A DNA stretch of 64,000 bases. Origin: Pseudaminobacter sp047739745 (GTDB lineage: Bacteria > Pseudomonadota > Alphaproteobacteria > Rhizobiales > Rhizobiaceae). Of the stretch, positions 33,635 through 43,585 are shown one piece after another. Below the pieces are notes generated by a model that ran no database searches, was not told the origin of the DNA, and saw only the letters and a program-made list of their open reading frames with translations. A program made the translations under genes and the position numbers. Every line of letters begins with the position of its first letter. The stretch's first letter is position 1. The stretch covers positions 124,001 through 188,000 of the forward strand of contig NZ_JBLLVA010000001.1 in NCBI RefSeq assembly GCF_047739745.1, written 5' to 3'.

Positions 33635-33792
33635 GCCGGTTTCTCGGACCTGCAAATCCACAGTTCGATCGAGGCTGCGGCAAGGACTGCCACAAAAATG
33701 CGCCATTGCCGGATGATAGCGTTGCCGAGCGAGCGCAGTTGTGGTCTATGACTGCGGCCATCGAGTATAATCCGAAAGGGCAGAGTCCTATT

Positions 33793-34659
33793 ATGGTTTT
33801 CCAGCGAGCTGCACAGTCGAGACAACCGGCGCGCGCTGCCCTGATGACGTTGTCGGTGCTTTGCGCGCCGCTTCTGCTTTCGGCCTGCATGTCAAAGGAA
33901 AGCGATCTGGATCTCTCGACCTATGTCGAGCAGACCGAACCGGCCGATGTGCTTTACAACCAGGGTCTGGCGAATATGAACGCCGGGCGGCTGAAGGAAG
34001 CGAGCCGCAAATTCGCGGCGGTCGATCGCCAGCATCCTTATTCGGAGTATGCCCGCAAATCGATGGTGATGGGCGCGTTTGCCAATTATCGGCAGGGCAA
34101 TTACGACGATGCGATCGGTTCGGCCAAGCGCTACCTGGCGCTTTATCCGTCGAGCGAAGATGCAGCCTATGCGCAATACATTATAGGTCTGAGCTATTTC
34201 CGCCAGATTCGCGACGTGACGCAGGACCAGAAGGAATCGCGCCGCGCCATCGAGGCGATGCAGGAAGTGGTCGATCGCTGGCCCGATTCCGAATATGTCG
34301 AGGACGCCAAGGAAAAGGTGCGCTTTGCGCGCGACCAGCTCGCCGGCAAGGAGATGCAGATCGGACGCTACTATCTGGAGCGCCGTGAATATATTGCCGC
34401 CATCAAGCGCTTCCGTTACGTCGTCGAGAACTACTCCAACACTCGTCATATCGAAGAGGCGCTCGCCCGCCTGACGGAAAGCTATTACGCGATGGGTCTG
34501 ACCAACGAGGCGCAGACCGCAGCAGCGGTGCTTGGCCACAACTACCCCGATAGCCAGTGGTACAAGGATTCCTACAAGCTCCTTCAGACCGGCGGTCTGG
34601 AACCACGCGAGAACGCCGGCTCGTGGCTGTCCAAGGCCGGAAAGCTGATCACCGGCTGA
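33793..34659 (+). CDS. bamD: Outer membrane assembly lipoprotein BamD (ComL)
   Basis: The protein has 288 residues. A lipoprotein signal ends at Cys32 (LLLSAC). The mature part contains TPR-like helical repeats (ADVLYNQGLANMNAGRLKEASRKF and following). BamD is the essential lipoprotein of the BAM complex that inserts beta-barrel proteins into the outer membrane. The gene starts 158 bp after lpxC; recN follows 10 bp downstream and probably shares its transcript. Confidence 0.95.
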   Translation: MVFQRAAQSRQPARAALMTLSVLCAPLLLSACMSKESDLDLSTYVEQTEPADVLYNQGLANMNAGRLKEASRKFAAVDRQHPYSEYARKSMVMGAFANYRQGNYDDAIGSAKRYLALYPSSEDAAYAQYIIGLSYFRQIRDVTQDQKESRRAIEAMQEVVDRWPDSEYVEDAKEKVRFARDQLAGKEMQIGRYYLERREYIAAIKRFRYVVENYSNTRHIEEALARLTESYYAMGLTNEAQTAAAVLGHNYPDSQWYKDSYKLLQTGGLEPRENAGSWLSKAGKLITG

Positions 34660-34669
34660 ATGGCGAGCG

Positions 34670-36343
34670 ATGCTCTCCAGGCTTTCGATCCGCGATATCG
34701 TTCTGATCGAGCGGCTGGACATTGATTTTTCATCCGGCCTGTCGGTTTTGACCGGCGAGACCGGCGCGGGAAAATCCATTCTCCTCGATGCATTGTCGCT
34801 GGCGCTTGGCGCCCGTGGCGATGCGCAGCTTGTGCGCCATGGCGCGGCGCAGGGCCAGGTGTCGGCGGTCTTCGACGTGCCGCGCAACCATCCGGCCCGC
34901 CAGATACTCAACGACAATTCGCTCGATGACGATGGCGATATCATCCTGCGCCGTGTGCAGACGGCGGACGGGCGCACACGTGTCTTTGTCAACGACCAGC
35001 CATCAAGCGTCGCGCTGATGCGCGATATCGGCCGCGCGCTGGTCGAAATTCATGGACAGCATGACGAACGGGCGCTGGTGGACGCGGGTGCGCATCGCGA
35101 TCTTCTCGACGCCTTCGGCGGCCATTTTGGCGAAGTGCGGGCCTGCGGCGAGGCCTGGCGTTTCTGGCGTGGCTGCGAGCAGGAACTGGCGCGTCATCGC
35201 GCCAAGGTCGAGGCCTCGGCACGCGAAGCCGATTATCTGCGTGCGGCCGTGGCCGAACTGACGGAGCTTGATCCGCAACCGGGCGAGGAAACGGATCTGG
35301 CGGATGTTCGCAACCAGATGATCCGGGCCGAAAAGATCGCCAGCGAGATCCAGGACGCGCAGGACATTTTGTCGGGCGCCAACTCGCCGCTGCCGCAACT
35401 GGCAAGCCTGCTCAGGCGCCTGCAGCGCAAGGCGGGAGAAGTGCCTGGCCTGCTCGACGAAGTCGTGCAATCGCTTGACGAGGCAATGCTGTCGCTGGAC
35501 GCCGTGCAATCCGGTGTCGAAACGGCTCTGCGGGCCACCGAATACGATCCGCAACGGCTGGAGAAGGCCGAGGAGCGGCTGTTTGCGCTGCGCGCCGCCT
35601 CGCGCAAGCACAATGTGCCCGTTGACGACCTTGCTCGGCTGCGCGACACCATGGCCGACGACCTTGCCGATCTCGATGCCGGTGAAGGGCGTTTGCACCA
35701 GCTTGAGAAGCAGGCTGTCACGGCGCGCGACACTTATGACGAGGTTGCTGCCCGGCTTTCCCAATTGCGCCAGGCTGCAGCAGTCGCTCTGCGCAGTGCG
35801 GTAATGGCGGAATTGCCGGCGCTCAAGCTCGAGCGTGCGGATTTCATCGTCGAGTTCAGCAGCGAACCCGATAATCGCATGCAGGAAGGTATCGACCAGA
35901 TCGAATTCTGGGTGCGAACCAATCCCGGCACGCGGGCAGGTCCGTTGATGAAGATCGCATCCGGAGGCGAGTTGTCGCGCTTTCTGCTGGCGCTGAAGGT
36001 GGCGCTTGCCGACCGCGGCTCGGCGCCGACGCTGGTGTTCGACGAAATCGACACGGGCGTGGGCGGCGCGGTGGCCGACGCAATCGGCCAGCGTCTGGCG
36101 CGGCTCGCCAATCGGGTCCAGGTGCTGTCGGTCACGCACGCGCCGCAGGTGGCGGCACGCGCCGACACGCATTTCCTGATCGCGAAATCCGGCAGCACCG
36201 AGCAGGTCTCCACCAGCATCGCCGAAATGGACCTCGGCTCGCGTCAGGAGGAGATTGCGCGCATGCTGGCGGGCGCCAGCATCACAGACGAGGCGAGGGC
36301 GGCGGCCGAACGCCTGCTGCGCGAAAATGCCGGCGCTTCCTGA
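34670..36343 (+). CDS. recN: DNA repair protein RecN
   Basis: The protein has 557 residues, an SMC-like ATPase. Walker A GETGAGKS lies at 29-36. Central coiled-coil regions span about 150-390, with ASGGELSRFLLAL (ABC signature) and VFDEIDTGVGG (Walker B) in the C-terminal head. It acts at DNA double-strand breaks. The bamD-recN-ligA order is common in alphaproteobacteria. A repeat-filled gap of about 200 bp follows. Confidence 0.96.
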   Translation: MLSRLSIRDIVLIERLDIDFSSGLSVLTGETGAGKSILLDALSLALGARGDAQLVRHGAAQGQVSAVFDVPRNHPARQILNDNSLDDDGDIILRRVQTADGRTRVFVNDQPSSVALMRDIGRALVEIHGQHDERALVDAGAHRDLLDAFGGHFGEVRACGEAWRFWRGCEQELARHRAKVEASAREADYLRAAVAELTELDPQPGEETDLADVRNQMIRAEKIASEIQDAQDILSGANSPLPQLASLLRRLQRKAGEVPGLLDEVVQSLDEAMLSLDAVQSGVETALRATEYDPQRLEKAEERLFALRAASRKHNVPVDDLARLRDTMADDLADLDAGEGRLHQLEKQAVTARDTYDEVAARLSQLRQAAAVALRSAVMAELPALKLERADFIVEFSSEPDNRMQEGIDQIEFWVRTNPGTRAGPLMKIASGGELSRFLLALKVALADRGSAPTLVFDEIDTGVGGAVADAIGQRLARLANRVQVLSVTHAPQVAARADTHFLIAKSGSTEQVSTSIAEMDLGSRQEEIARMLAGASITDEARAAAERLLRENAGAS

Positions 36344-36377
36344 GCGTTGGATTTCCTGCAGAATGCGTGCTCTTATC

Positions 36378-36526
36378 CACCCCCCTCTGGCCTGCCGGCT
36401 ATCTCCCCCGCAAGGGGGGAGATCAACAGTTTCAGCGTCGCCACCCGTTCTGCACCTGGCGCGCGCCGACACATAGCCGATCTTCCCTCTTGAGGGGGAG
36501 ATGGCTGGCAGGCGAGAGGGGGTGTG
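36378..36526. repeat. Pair of inverted palindromic repeats between recN and ligA
   Basis: The left arm (36378-36423) begins CACCCCCCTCTGGCCTGCCGG and contains a hairpin TCTCCCCC / GGGGGGAGA. The right arm (36480-36526) is nearly its reverse complement, ending GAGAGGGGGTGTG. The arms are 56 bp apart, so the whole unit could fold into one long hairpin. The core ACCCCCCTCTGGC also occurs inside the 5-oxoprolinase gene. Confidence 0.85.
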
Positions 36527-36550
36527 AGGTGCACAGCGAAGGTCTTTGAA

Positions 36551-38707
36551 ATGGCGTTTGAAGACAAATCAATCGATTTGCTGACTCCCCAGGAGGCCGA
36601 AGCGGAGCTGGCCCGGTTGGCGCAGGAGATCGCGGCTCATGATCGCCGCTACCACGGCGAGGATGCTCCGACGATCTCGGACGCTGAATATGATGCGCTG
36701 AGGCTGCGCAATGCGGCGATCGAGGCGCGATTCCCAGAGCTGATGCGTGCCGATTCGCCGTCGCTGAAGGTGGGCGCGGCACCCTCGGCGACGTTCAGCC
36801 CGGTCGCCCATTCGGTGCCGATGCTTTCTCTCGACAATGTGTTTTCCGATGCGGACGTTGTCGACTTCGTCGCCAGCGTCAGGCGATTTCTCGCCTTTCC
36901 GCCAGACCGGGAACTGGTGTTTACGGCGGAGCCGAAGATCGACGGCCTGTCGATGTCGTTGCGCTATGAGCGCGGGAGGCTGGTGACGGCGGCAACAAGA
37001 GGCGACGGCACTACCGGCGAGAATGTGACGGCCAATATCCGCACCATCGGCGAAATCCCGCAGCAATTGCCGAAGGATGCGCCCGATGTCATCGAGATAC
37101 GCGGCGAGGTCTATATGCGCCGCGACGATTTCATCGCACTCAACCAGCGGATGGCCGAAACCGGCCGGGTCTTTGCCAATCCGCGCAATTCGGCGGCCGG
37201 CAGTCTGCGCCAGATCGACCCCGAGGTCACGCGAACGCGGCCGCTGAGGTTCTTTGCCTATGCGTGGGGCGAAACCAGCGAACAGCTCGGCGAAACGCAG
37301 TTCGATATCGTGCGCCGCTTCGCCGATTGGGGTTTCACGATCAATGATGGAATGGTGCGCTGCAATTCGATCGAAGGGATTCTTGCGCATTACAAGAGCA
37401 TCGAGGCGACGCGGGCGCAGCTGCCCTACGATATTGACGGGGTCGTCTACAAGGTAGACCGGCTGGATTTGCAGGCGCGGCTCGGGTTTCGCTCGCGCAG
37501 CCCGCGCTGGGCGACGGCGCACAAATTCGCCGCCGAAAAAGCGACCACCATCCTGACCGGCATCGACATCCAGGTCGGGCGCACCGGGGCGATGACGCCG
37601 GTGGCAAGACTCCAGCCGGTTACGGTTGGCGGTGTGGTGGTAACCAATGCCACGCTGCACAATGAGGACTACATTCGCGGTATCGGCAGCAGCGGCCAGC
37701 CCATCCGCGAGGGGCGCGACATCCGTGTCGGCGACACCGTGCTGATCCAGCGCGCCGGCGACGTCATTCCGCAAATCCTCGACGTCGTGCTTGAGAAGCG
37801 GCCTGCGGATGCGGTGCCTTATGTCTTTCCCGACCGCTGCCCGGCTTGTGACAGCCATGCGGTGCGCGAGGAAGGCGAGGCGGTGCGGCGCTGCACCGGC
37901 GGGCTGATCTGCCCGGCGCAGGCGGTGGAGCGCCTGCGCCATTTCGTTTCGCGCGGCGCCATGGACATTGAAGGGCTGGGCGAAAAGCAGATCGCGTTCT
38001 TTTTCAATTCCGAGGACCCGGCGCTGCAAATCCGCTCGCCGGCCGATATCTTCACGCTAAAGGCCCGGCAGGAAAAATCGCTGACCAAGCTCGAAAATGT
38101 CGATGGTTTCGGCGCGACTTCGGTGAAGAAGCTCTACGCAGCCATCGACGAGCGTCGCAATATCGAGTTTTCGCGTTTCCTCTATGCACTCGGCATCCGC
38201 CATGTGGGAGAGACCAATGCGAAGCGGCTCGCCCGACACTATGTGAGCTTCGCCGCGTTTCGCGAGGCGAGCGAGGCGGCCGTGTTGCCGCAGGACAAGG
38301 GCGACAAGGGCAACGCCGCCTGGCAGGATCTGAATGGCGTTAACGGCATAGGCGCGATCGTGGCGGCGGCCGTGGTCGAATTCTTCGCCGAGGATCACAA
38401 CCGCCGGGCGGTCGATGCCTTGCTCGAGGAGGTTACACCGCTCGACGAGAAGGCGGTCGGCGCGGTCTCGACGCCTGTTTCCGGAAAGACCGTCGTTTTC
38501 ACCGGGTCGCTTGAAAAAATGTCTCGTGACGAGGCCAAGGCCATGGCCGAACGGCTGGGCGCCAAGGTGGCGGGCTCGGTATCGAAGAAGACGGACCTTG
38601 TGGTGGCCGGGCCGGGCGCAGGCTCGAAGCTCAAACTGGCGACCGAACTCGGCATCGAGGTCATCGACGAGGATCAATGGTTCGAGCGGATCGGCAATGG
38701 CTCATAA
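36551..38707 (+). CDS. ligA: NAD-dependent DNA ligase LigA
   Basis: The protein has 718 residues. The N-terminal NAD-binding Ia domain is followed by the adenylation domain with the KxDG motif, K129-I-D-G. An OB fold follows, then a four-cysteine zinc finger (CPAC...C...C), helix-hairpin-helix repeats and a C-terminal BRCT domain (GKTVVFTGSLEKMSRDEAKAMAE). It seals nicks in replication and repair. I chose ATG 36551, because an upstream in-frame start lies in the repeat region and lacks family similarity. Confidence 0.97.
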   Translation: MAFEDKSIDLLTPQEAEAELARLAQEIAAHDRRYHGEDAPTISDAEYDALRLRNAAIEARFPELMRADSPSLKVGAAPSATFSPVAHSVPMLSLDNVFSDADVVDFVASVRRFLAFPPDRELVFTAEPKIDGLSMSLRYERGRLVTAATRGDGTTGENVTANIRTIGEIPQQLPKDAPDVIEIRGEVYMRRDDFIALNQRMAETGRVFANPRNSAAGSLRQIDPEVTRTRPLRFFAYAWGETSEQLGETQFDIVRRFADWGFTINDGMVRCNSIEGILAHYKSIEATRAQLPYDIDGVVYKVDRLDLQARLGFRSRSPRWATAHKFAAEKATTILTGIDIQVGRTGAMTPVARLQPVTVGGVVVTNATLHNEDYIRGIGSSGQPIREGRDIRVGDTVLIQRAGDVIPQILDVVLEKRPADAVPYVFPDRCPACDSHAVREEGEAVRRCTGGLICPAQAVERLRHFVSRGAMDIEGLGEKQIAFFFNSEDPALQIRSPADIFTLKARQEKSLTKLENVDGFGATSVKKLYAAIDERRNIEFSRFLYALGIRHVGETNAKRLARHYVSFAAFREASEAAVLPQDKGDKGNAAWQDLNGVNGIGAIVAAAVVEFFAEDHNRRAVDALLEEVTPLDEKAVGAVSTPVSGKTVVFTGSLEKMSRDEAKAMAERLGAKVAGSVSKKTDLVVAGPGAGSKLKLATELGIEVIDEDQWFERIGNGS

Positions 38708-38920
38708 AGGCCAGCGATCGGTTCGACGCGATATTTCATTTCTCCTGATCACTCGCTCAAGCGAATTCATAGGACAGGGCGGCCGGGCTGCACTACATGA
38801 ATCTGGTTCCCGGAAGGGATCGGAATGCATGCGGTTTTCCCGTTGGCATTCGGCTTGAGCTTAAAGAAATCAACCGCGTTCAAGGCCTGGATCGAGTTGA
38901 CCCGAGGCGGCGGAGAAGCC

Positions 38921-39649
38921 ATGTCAGTCGAAGCGATATCCGAAAGTGGAAAAACCAGCGAGTTCTGGCGCGGCGCGCGCATAGCCCTACCGGTGGTGGT
39001 GGCTCTCTTTCCGTTCGGCATCCTCTATGGAGCGCTTGCCCTGGAAAATGGCTTCACCGTTTTCGAGGCGCTGCTGATGAGCGTTACGATCTTTGCCGGC
39101 GCCAGCCAGATGGTCGGCATCGAGCTGTTCGGCCAGCAACTGCCGCCGTGGCTGATCGCGTTCTCGATCTTCGCCGTCAACTTCCGCCATATTCTTTATT
39201 CGGCGGCCATCGGCCCGCGCATTCGGCATTGGTCGTTCGTGCAAAAGGCCGTCGGCTTCTTCTTCCTCTCCGATCCGCAGATCGCCGAGGCGGAGACGAA
39301 GGCGGAGCGCGGCGAGGAAGTCACCTTTGCCTGGTATATGGGCATCGGCGTGGCGATCTATGTCGGCTGGGTCATCGAGTCGGCACTTGGCGCGATGTTC
39401 GGCCAACTGCTTCCGGACACCCATGCCCTTGGGTTGGATTTCCTCCTGGCTATTTATTTTCTCGGTCTCGTTATGGGCTTTCGCAAGCGGCCGCTCTGGC
39501 TGCCGATCGTCGTCGCCAGTTCGATAGGCTCGATCGTCGCCTATAAGTTCGTAGGCTCGCCTTGGCATGTGTCGATCGGGGCGATGGTCGGCATCCTTTT
39601 GGCAGTGGCCATGCCGCCCAAAAAGGCTGAAGGGAGCGATCGCCCATGA
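38921..39649 (+). CDS. azlC: AzlC family branched-chain amino acid exporter, large subunit
   Basis: The protein has 242 residues with several membrane segments. AzlC-family blocks are LFPFGILYGALA near residue 28, SVTIFAGASQMVGIELF and FSIFAVNFRHILYSAA. Together with AzlD it exports branched-chain amino acids or analogues. The ATG at 38921 follows GGCGGCGGAG; the in-frame extension from 38825 lacks similarity. It overlaps azlD by 4 bp, so the two subunits are coupled. Confidence 0.93.
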   Translation: MSVEAISESGKTSEFWRGARIALPVVVALFPFGILYGALALENGFTVFEALLMSVTIFAGASQMVGIELFGQQLPPWLIAFSIFAVNFRHILYSAAIGPRIRHWSFVQKAVGFFFLSDPQIAEAETKAERGEEVTFAWYMGIGVAIYVGWVIESALGAMFGQLLPDTHALGLDFLLAIYFLGLVMGFRKRPLWLPIVVASSIGSIVAYKFVGSPWHVSIGAMVGILLAVAMPPKKAEGSDRP

Positions 39650-39942
39650 GCACGACAGTCTGGATCATCCTTGCCGGGGCGGCGCTGACCTATCTGACCC
39701 GGGCAGGCGGCCATCTGGTGCTGTCGCGTTTCGACAACATCCATCCGCGCGTCGAGGCCGGGCTTAACGCCGTGCCGGCGGCGGTGCTTACGACATTGGT
39801 GGCACCGGCAGCACTGTCGGCCGGGCCGGCCGAGTTGATCGCGCTGCTGGTCGCCGGCGTCGTTGCGTTGCGTGGCGGCATGATGACGATGTTCCTGACC
39901 GGCGCCGCGACCCTGATCGTCTTGCGCCATTTCATCGGATAA
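39646..39942 (+). CDS. azlD: AzlD family exporter, small subunit
   Basis: The protein has 98 residues with three or four membrane segments (TVWIILAGAALTYLTRAGG at the start). It is the small partner of AzlC in a two-component branched-chain amino acid exporter. The start ATG overlaps the azlC stop. The end is 12 bp from the convergent aminopeptidase. Confidence 0.92.
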   Translation: MSTTVWIILAGAALTYLTRAGGHLVLSRFDNIHPRVEAGLNAVPAAVLTTLVAPAALSAGPAELIALLVAGVVALRGGMMTMFLTGAATLIVLRHFIG

Positions 39943-39954
39943 GATTCGCCGCAG

Positions 39955-41784
39955 CTATTTTATCGGCGCGGTCGCCTGTTCCAGCCATTTCAAGGTCTCA
40001 CCATCGACCATCGGGCCGATCTCGGCCAGCACGCGGGCATGGTAGGCATTCAGCCAGGCAAGCTCATCGGCTGTAAGCATGTCTGCCCGCAGCAGGCGGC
40101 GGTCGAATGGCGCCAGGGTCAATGTCTCGAAGCGGTGCATCGGCAGGTCGCCGCTCGGTACGGGTTCAGCCGCAGTCACCAGGATCAGGTTTTCCAGCCT
40201 GATGCCGTAGTGGCCTTCCTTGTAGTAGCCGGGCTCGTTTGACAGGATCATGCCTTCGAGCAGCTTTTCGGTCCCGGTCTTGGCGATACGTTGCGGGCCT
40301 TCATGAACGGCCAGATAGGAGCCGACGCCGTGGCCGGTGCCGTGGGCATAGTCAAGACCGCGCTGCCAGAGCGCATGGCGGGCGATGGCGTCTATATCGG
40401 AACCGCGTGTGCCGACTGGAAAGCGCAGCGTCGAGATGGCAATCAGGCCCTTCAACACAAGAGTGTAGCGTTCGCGCATCTCTTCGGTCGGCTGGCCGAT
40501 CGGCACCGTGCGGGTGATGTCGGTGGTGCCGTCCTGATATTGCGCACCGGAATCGAGCAGGAAAAGCTCGCCCTGCCCAAGCTTCCGATTGGTCTTGCGC
40601 GACACGCGGTAATGCATGATGGCGCCGTTGGGGCCGGCGCCGGCAATCGTATCGAAGGAGACGTCGCGAAGCGGCATCTGCGTTTCCTCGCCGACGCGAC
40701 GGCGGACACCCTCAAGTTGGGTCACGACCTTGATTTCGTCGAGCGAGCCGGGCTTTTGCGCGTCGAGCCAGCACAGAAGTTTGGAAACGGCAGCACCGTC
40801 GCGGCGATGAGCGGCGCGCGTGCCGTTGATTTCGGCCTGGTTCTTGGTAGCGCGGGGCAGGCGGGCCGGATCGGGCTCGCTGATCACCGTGCCGCCATTA
40901 TCCGCGACGAGTGCACGCAGCCTTTCAGCGGCCAGCACCGGATCGAGTGCGATCTTGCCGCCGGCCTTGGCCAGGTCGATGACATCGGCTCCCAGTGCGT
41001 CGGGCGCCCGGAGTTCGGCAAGCTGCGTGAGGTAGGCTCTGACGGTGCGCGACAGCTTTTTCGGGTCAAGAAACAAGCGATGCGTGCCGTCAGCCGCGAG
41101 AATGGCGAAGCCGAGCGCCAGCGGCGTGTGCGGCACGTCGGCGCCGCGGATGTTGAACGCCCAGGCGATCGATGATGGGTCGGTCAGTACCGCGTGACTG
41201 GCCCCCTTGCGGGTCAGTGTTTCGGCAAGGCGGGCAAGTTTGTCCTTTGCCAATTCCCCGGCAAAGGCAATGGGGTGGATTTCCACCGGTTCGGCCGGCG
41301 GCCCGGGCTGATCGGTCCAGATCTCGTCGATCGGGTTGCGGTCGAGCGGAACAAGCGTCGGCCCTGCCTTTTCAGCGGCCTTGGTGAGCGCTGCGATATC
41401 ACCCACAGTGTGAAGCCAAGGGTCGAAACCGAGCCGCGCACCCTTGGCGAGATTGTCCTCGATCCAGGATGGAGGCGGATTGTCGATCAGGCTTTCGATG
41501 GTGAAGATATTGAGATCGACCTGCTCGCGCACCTGCAACTGATAGCGGCCATCCACGAAGATGAAGGCGCGGCTAGCCAGCACGATGGCCACGCCCGCCG
41601 AACCGCTGAAGCCCGTCAGCCAACGCAGCCTTTCGGAGTGTGGCGCGACATATTCGCCCTGGTGCTCGTCGGAGCGCGGCACGAGGAAGCCGTCGAGATC
41701 ATGCGCCGCAAGCCACTCACGCAGCTTGGCGATGCGGGCTGCGGCGGTGGTCGGGTCGCTTGCGGAATCGAAGCTCTGGAACAT
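39955..41784 (-). CDS. Xaa-Pro aminopeptidase, M24B family (three-domain)
   Basis: The protein has 609 residues. Two creatinase-like N-terminal domains precede the catalytic pita-bread domain. Dinuclear metal ligands are visible: the two Asp in LDSGAQYQDGTTDITRT, the His in HGTGHGVGSYLAVHEGP, Glu in SNEPGYY and Glu in RLENL. It removes an N-terminal residue before proline, in the cytoplasm. The length matches the eukaryote-like long form found widely in alphaproteobacteria. Confidence 0.94.
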   Translation of the reverse strand: MFQSFDSASDPTTAAARIAKLREWLAAHDLDGFLVPRSDEHQGEYVAPHSERLRWLTGFSGSAGVAIVLASRAFIFVDGRYQLQVREQVDLNIFTIESLIDNPPPSWIEDNLAKGARLGFDPWLHTVGDIAALTKAAEKAGPTLVPLDRNPIDEIWTDQPGPPAEPVEIHPIAFAGELAKDKLARLAETLTRKGASHAVLTDPSSIAWAFNIRGADVPHTPLALGFAILAADGTHRLFLDPKKLSRTVRAYLTQLAELRAPDALGADVIDLAKAGGKIALDPVLAAERLRALVADNGGTVISEPDPARLPRATKNQAEINGTRAAHRRDGAAVSKLLCWLDAQKPGSLDEIKVVTQLEGVRRRVGEETQMPLRDVSFDTIAGAGPNGAIMHYRVSRKTNRKLGQGELFLLDSGAQYQDGTTDITRTVPIGQPTEEMRERYTLVLKGLIAISTLRFPVGTRGSDIDAIARHALWQRGLDYAHGTGHGVGSYLAVHEGPQRIAKTGTEKLLEGMILSNEPGYYKEGHYGIRLENLILVTAAEPVPSGDLPMHRFETLTLAPFDRRLLRADMLTADELAWLNAYHARVLAEIGPMVDGETLKWLEQATAPIK

Positions 41785-41864
41785 GATGCCTTGCCTTTGC
41801 GTGCCGGTCCGGATCGCGGGAACCTACCTGCGCCGCCGGCCGCTTGCAACGCGGCGGCTAGCGT

Positions 41865-42737
41865 TCAGCGCTTGAGGTGAAGCGTCACCCAGCCTTCGCG
41901 GGCAAGCGTGCTGACGTGGCGAAAACTCTGCCCGACATAGGCGGCAAGCACGGCGTTGCGCTGACGCTCCAGAATGCCCGACAGAATGAGTGAGCCGCCC
42001 GGCACCAGATGCCGTGCCATCTGCGGCGCCAGCTTCATCAGCGGACGCGCCAATATATTGGCGACGATGAGTTCGAATGGGCCGCGTGCCGCAAAGATCG
42101 GGTGATGAAAGCCGGGCGCCGTATGGGTTTCAACCAGGGCGGCAACGCCGTTCAGCCGGGCGTTGTCGCTCGCGACCCTTGTAGCGATCGGGTCGATGTC
42201 GGTTGCAAGCACCGGGATGCGCAGGAGCTTTGCCAGCGCGATCGCCAGTACCGCGCTGCCGGTGCCGAGATCGAGCGCGTTCCTTGGGCGCTCGCGGCCG
42301 GCGACCATCTCGATCATCTCCAGGCACCCCGAGGTGGTGCCGTGGTGGCCGGTACCGAATGCCAGGCCGGCCTCGATCTCGATGGCAAGTTCTCCAGCGC
42401 GGCGGGCCTGGCGGTCGTGCGAACCATGGACGACGAAGCGCCCGGCGCGCACCGGCTTCAGCCCTTCCAGCGACAGCGCCACCCAATCGATGTCGGGGAG
42501 GACCTCGCGTTCGATCTTGTTGTCGAGCGACAGGCCTGCGAGCGCCTGGCGCATACGCTCCTCGATTTCCTCGACCTCGCTATCGGCGTAGAGCGACACT
42601 TCATGGATGTCGCGGTCCTCGTCCAGTTCACGGACGGCCAGCGGAAACCCTTCTTCTTCGAACGCCAGTTCAAAGGCTGCAAAAGCGCGGTCGGCGTCGG
42701 TGCGTCCGACCGTCAGATAGAGGCGTGTCTGGCTCAT
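41865..42737 (-). CDS. prmA: Ribosomal protein L11 methyltransferase
   Basis: The protein has 290 residues. The C-terminal SAM-binding domain has FGTGHHGTTSGCLEM, then NALDLGTGSAVLAIALA and the ANILARPL catalytic-loop block, all typical of PrmA. The N-terminal domain binds L11. It trimethylates L11 residues; the modification is usually not essential. I chose ATG at 42735-42737 (MSQTRLYLTVG) because the extension upstream has no similarity. It lies close to the SCO1 gene in the same direction (52-bp gap). Confidence 0.92.
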   Translation of the reverse strand: MSQTRLYLTVGRTDADRAFAAFELAFEEEGFPLAVRELDEDRDIHEVSLYADSEVEEIEERMRQALAGLSLDNKIEREVLPDIDWVALSLEGLKPVRAGRFVVHGSHDRQARRAGELAIEIEAGLAFGTGHHGTTSGCLEMIEMVAGRERPRNALDLGTGSAVLAIALAKLLRIPVLATDIDPIATRVASDNARLNGVAALVETHTAPGFHHPIFAARGPFELIVANILARPLMKLAPQMARHLVPGGSLILSGILERQRNAVLAAYVGQSFRHVSTLAREGWVTLHLKR

Positions 42738-42789
42738 GTGCTTCGCGATCGGATGTGAGGTGTGGAGACAGACCCCACTACTGACCGTT

Positions 42790-43368
42790 TCAGCCTTTAT
42801 CTGCAAGCCGTTTCAGCTTGGCGAGCGCGGTGTCGCCGCTTTCCCCATAGGCGATCGTGCCGGCGAAATCGCCGCGCCCGTTGAGAAGCAGCACGGATGC
42901 GGTGTGATCCATCGTGTAGTCGCTGCCCTCCAGCGGCACCTTGCGCGCATAAATGCCGAAGGATTTCGCCATCGCCTCGACCTTGGCGGGCTCGCCGGTG
43001 ATGCCGGTGATGCGGTCGGAGACATTGCGGACGTAAGTGTCGAGAATCTCCGGGGTATCGCGCTCAGGGTCGATGGAAACGAAATAGGCCTTGATGTCGC
43101 TTCCGTCGTCGCCGAGCTTCTTCAACCAGGAATCCAGCTCGACCAGTGTGGTGGGGCAGACCTCCGGACAATGGGTGAAGCCGAAGAACACGGCGCTCGG
43201 GTGGCCGCGAAACGCCGCTTCGGTGATCGGCTCGCCTTTCTGGTCGACGAGCGTGAACGGCGCGCCGAATGGTTCGCCGCCATGGCGGGCGCGATACCAG
43301 TCGAATGTCAGCCAGGCGACGCCGGCTGCCATCAGAACGAGTATGCCGACCAGGATTGTTCGCATCAT
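42790..43368 (-). CDS. SCO1/SenC family copper chaperone
   Basis: The protein has 192 residues. An N-terminal hydrophobic anchor (4-22) is followed by a thioredoxin-like domain with the copper ligands C67-P-E-V-C71 and the His in MDHTASV. Proteins of this family deliver copper to the CuA centre of cytochrome c oxidase or act as thiol-disulfide reductases. The tandem ATG at 43366-43368/43363-43365 begins the signal anchor. Confidence 0.93.
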   Translation of the reverse strand: MMRTILVGILVLMAAGVAWLTFDWYRARHGGEPFGAPFTLVDQKGEPITEAAFRGHPSAVFFGFTHCPEVCPTTLVELDSWLKKLGDDGSDIKAYFVSIDPERDTPEILDTYVRNVSDRITGITGEPAKVEAMAKSFGIYARKVPLEGSDYTMDHTASVLLLNGRGDFAGTIAYGESGDTALAKLKRLADKG

Positions 43369-43585
43369 GATGTCATTCCGTTTGGGGCACGATCGCGTCT
43401 TATACGGATCATGCATGCGGTCCGCCGCCAATTGGCTCCACTGCCGGACCTTAATTGGGACTGGCGGTTGATGAAATGGGCCATGTTGCCGCTGGCCGGC
43501 AATGCTTTGGTCGTTGTTTACGCTTGCAAGGGTCGTCCTGCCGCCCCAACTGTTGCGTGTGGCAACCGGATTCAAGGAGAGATGC

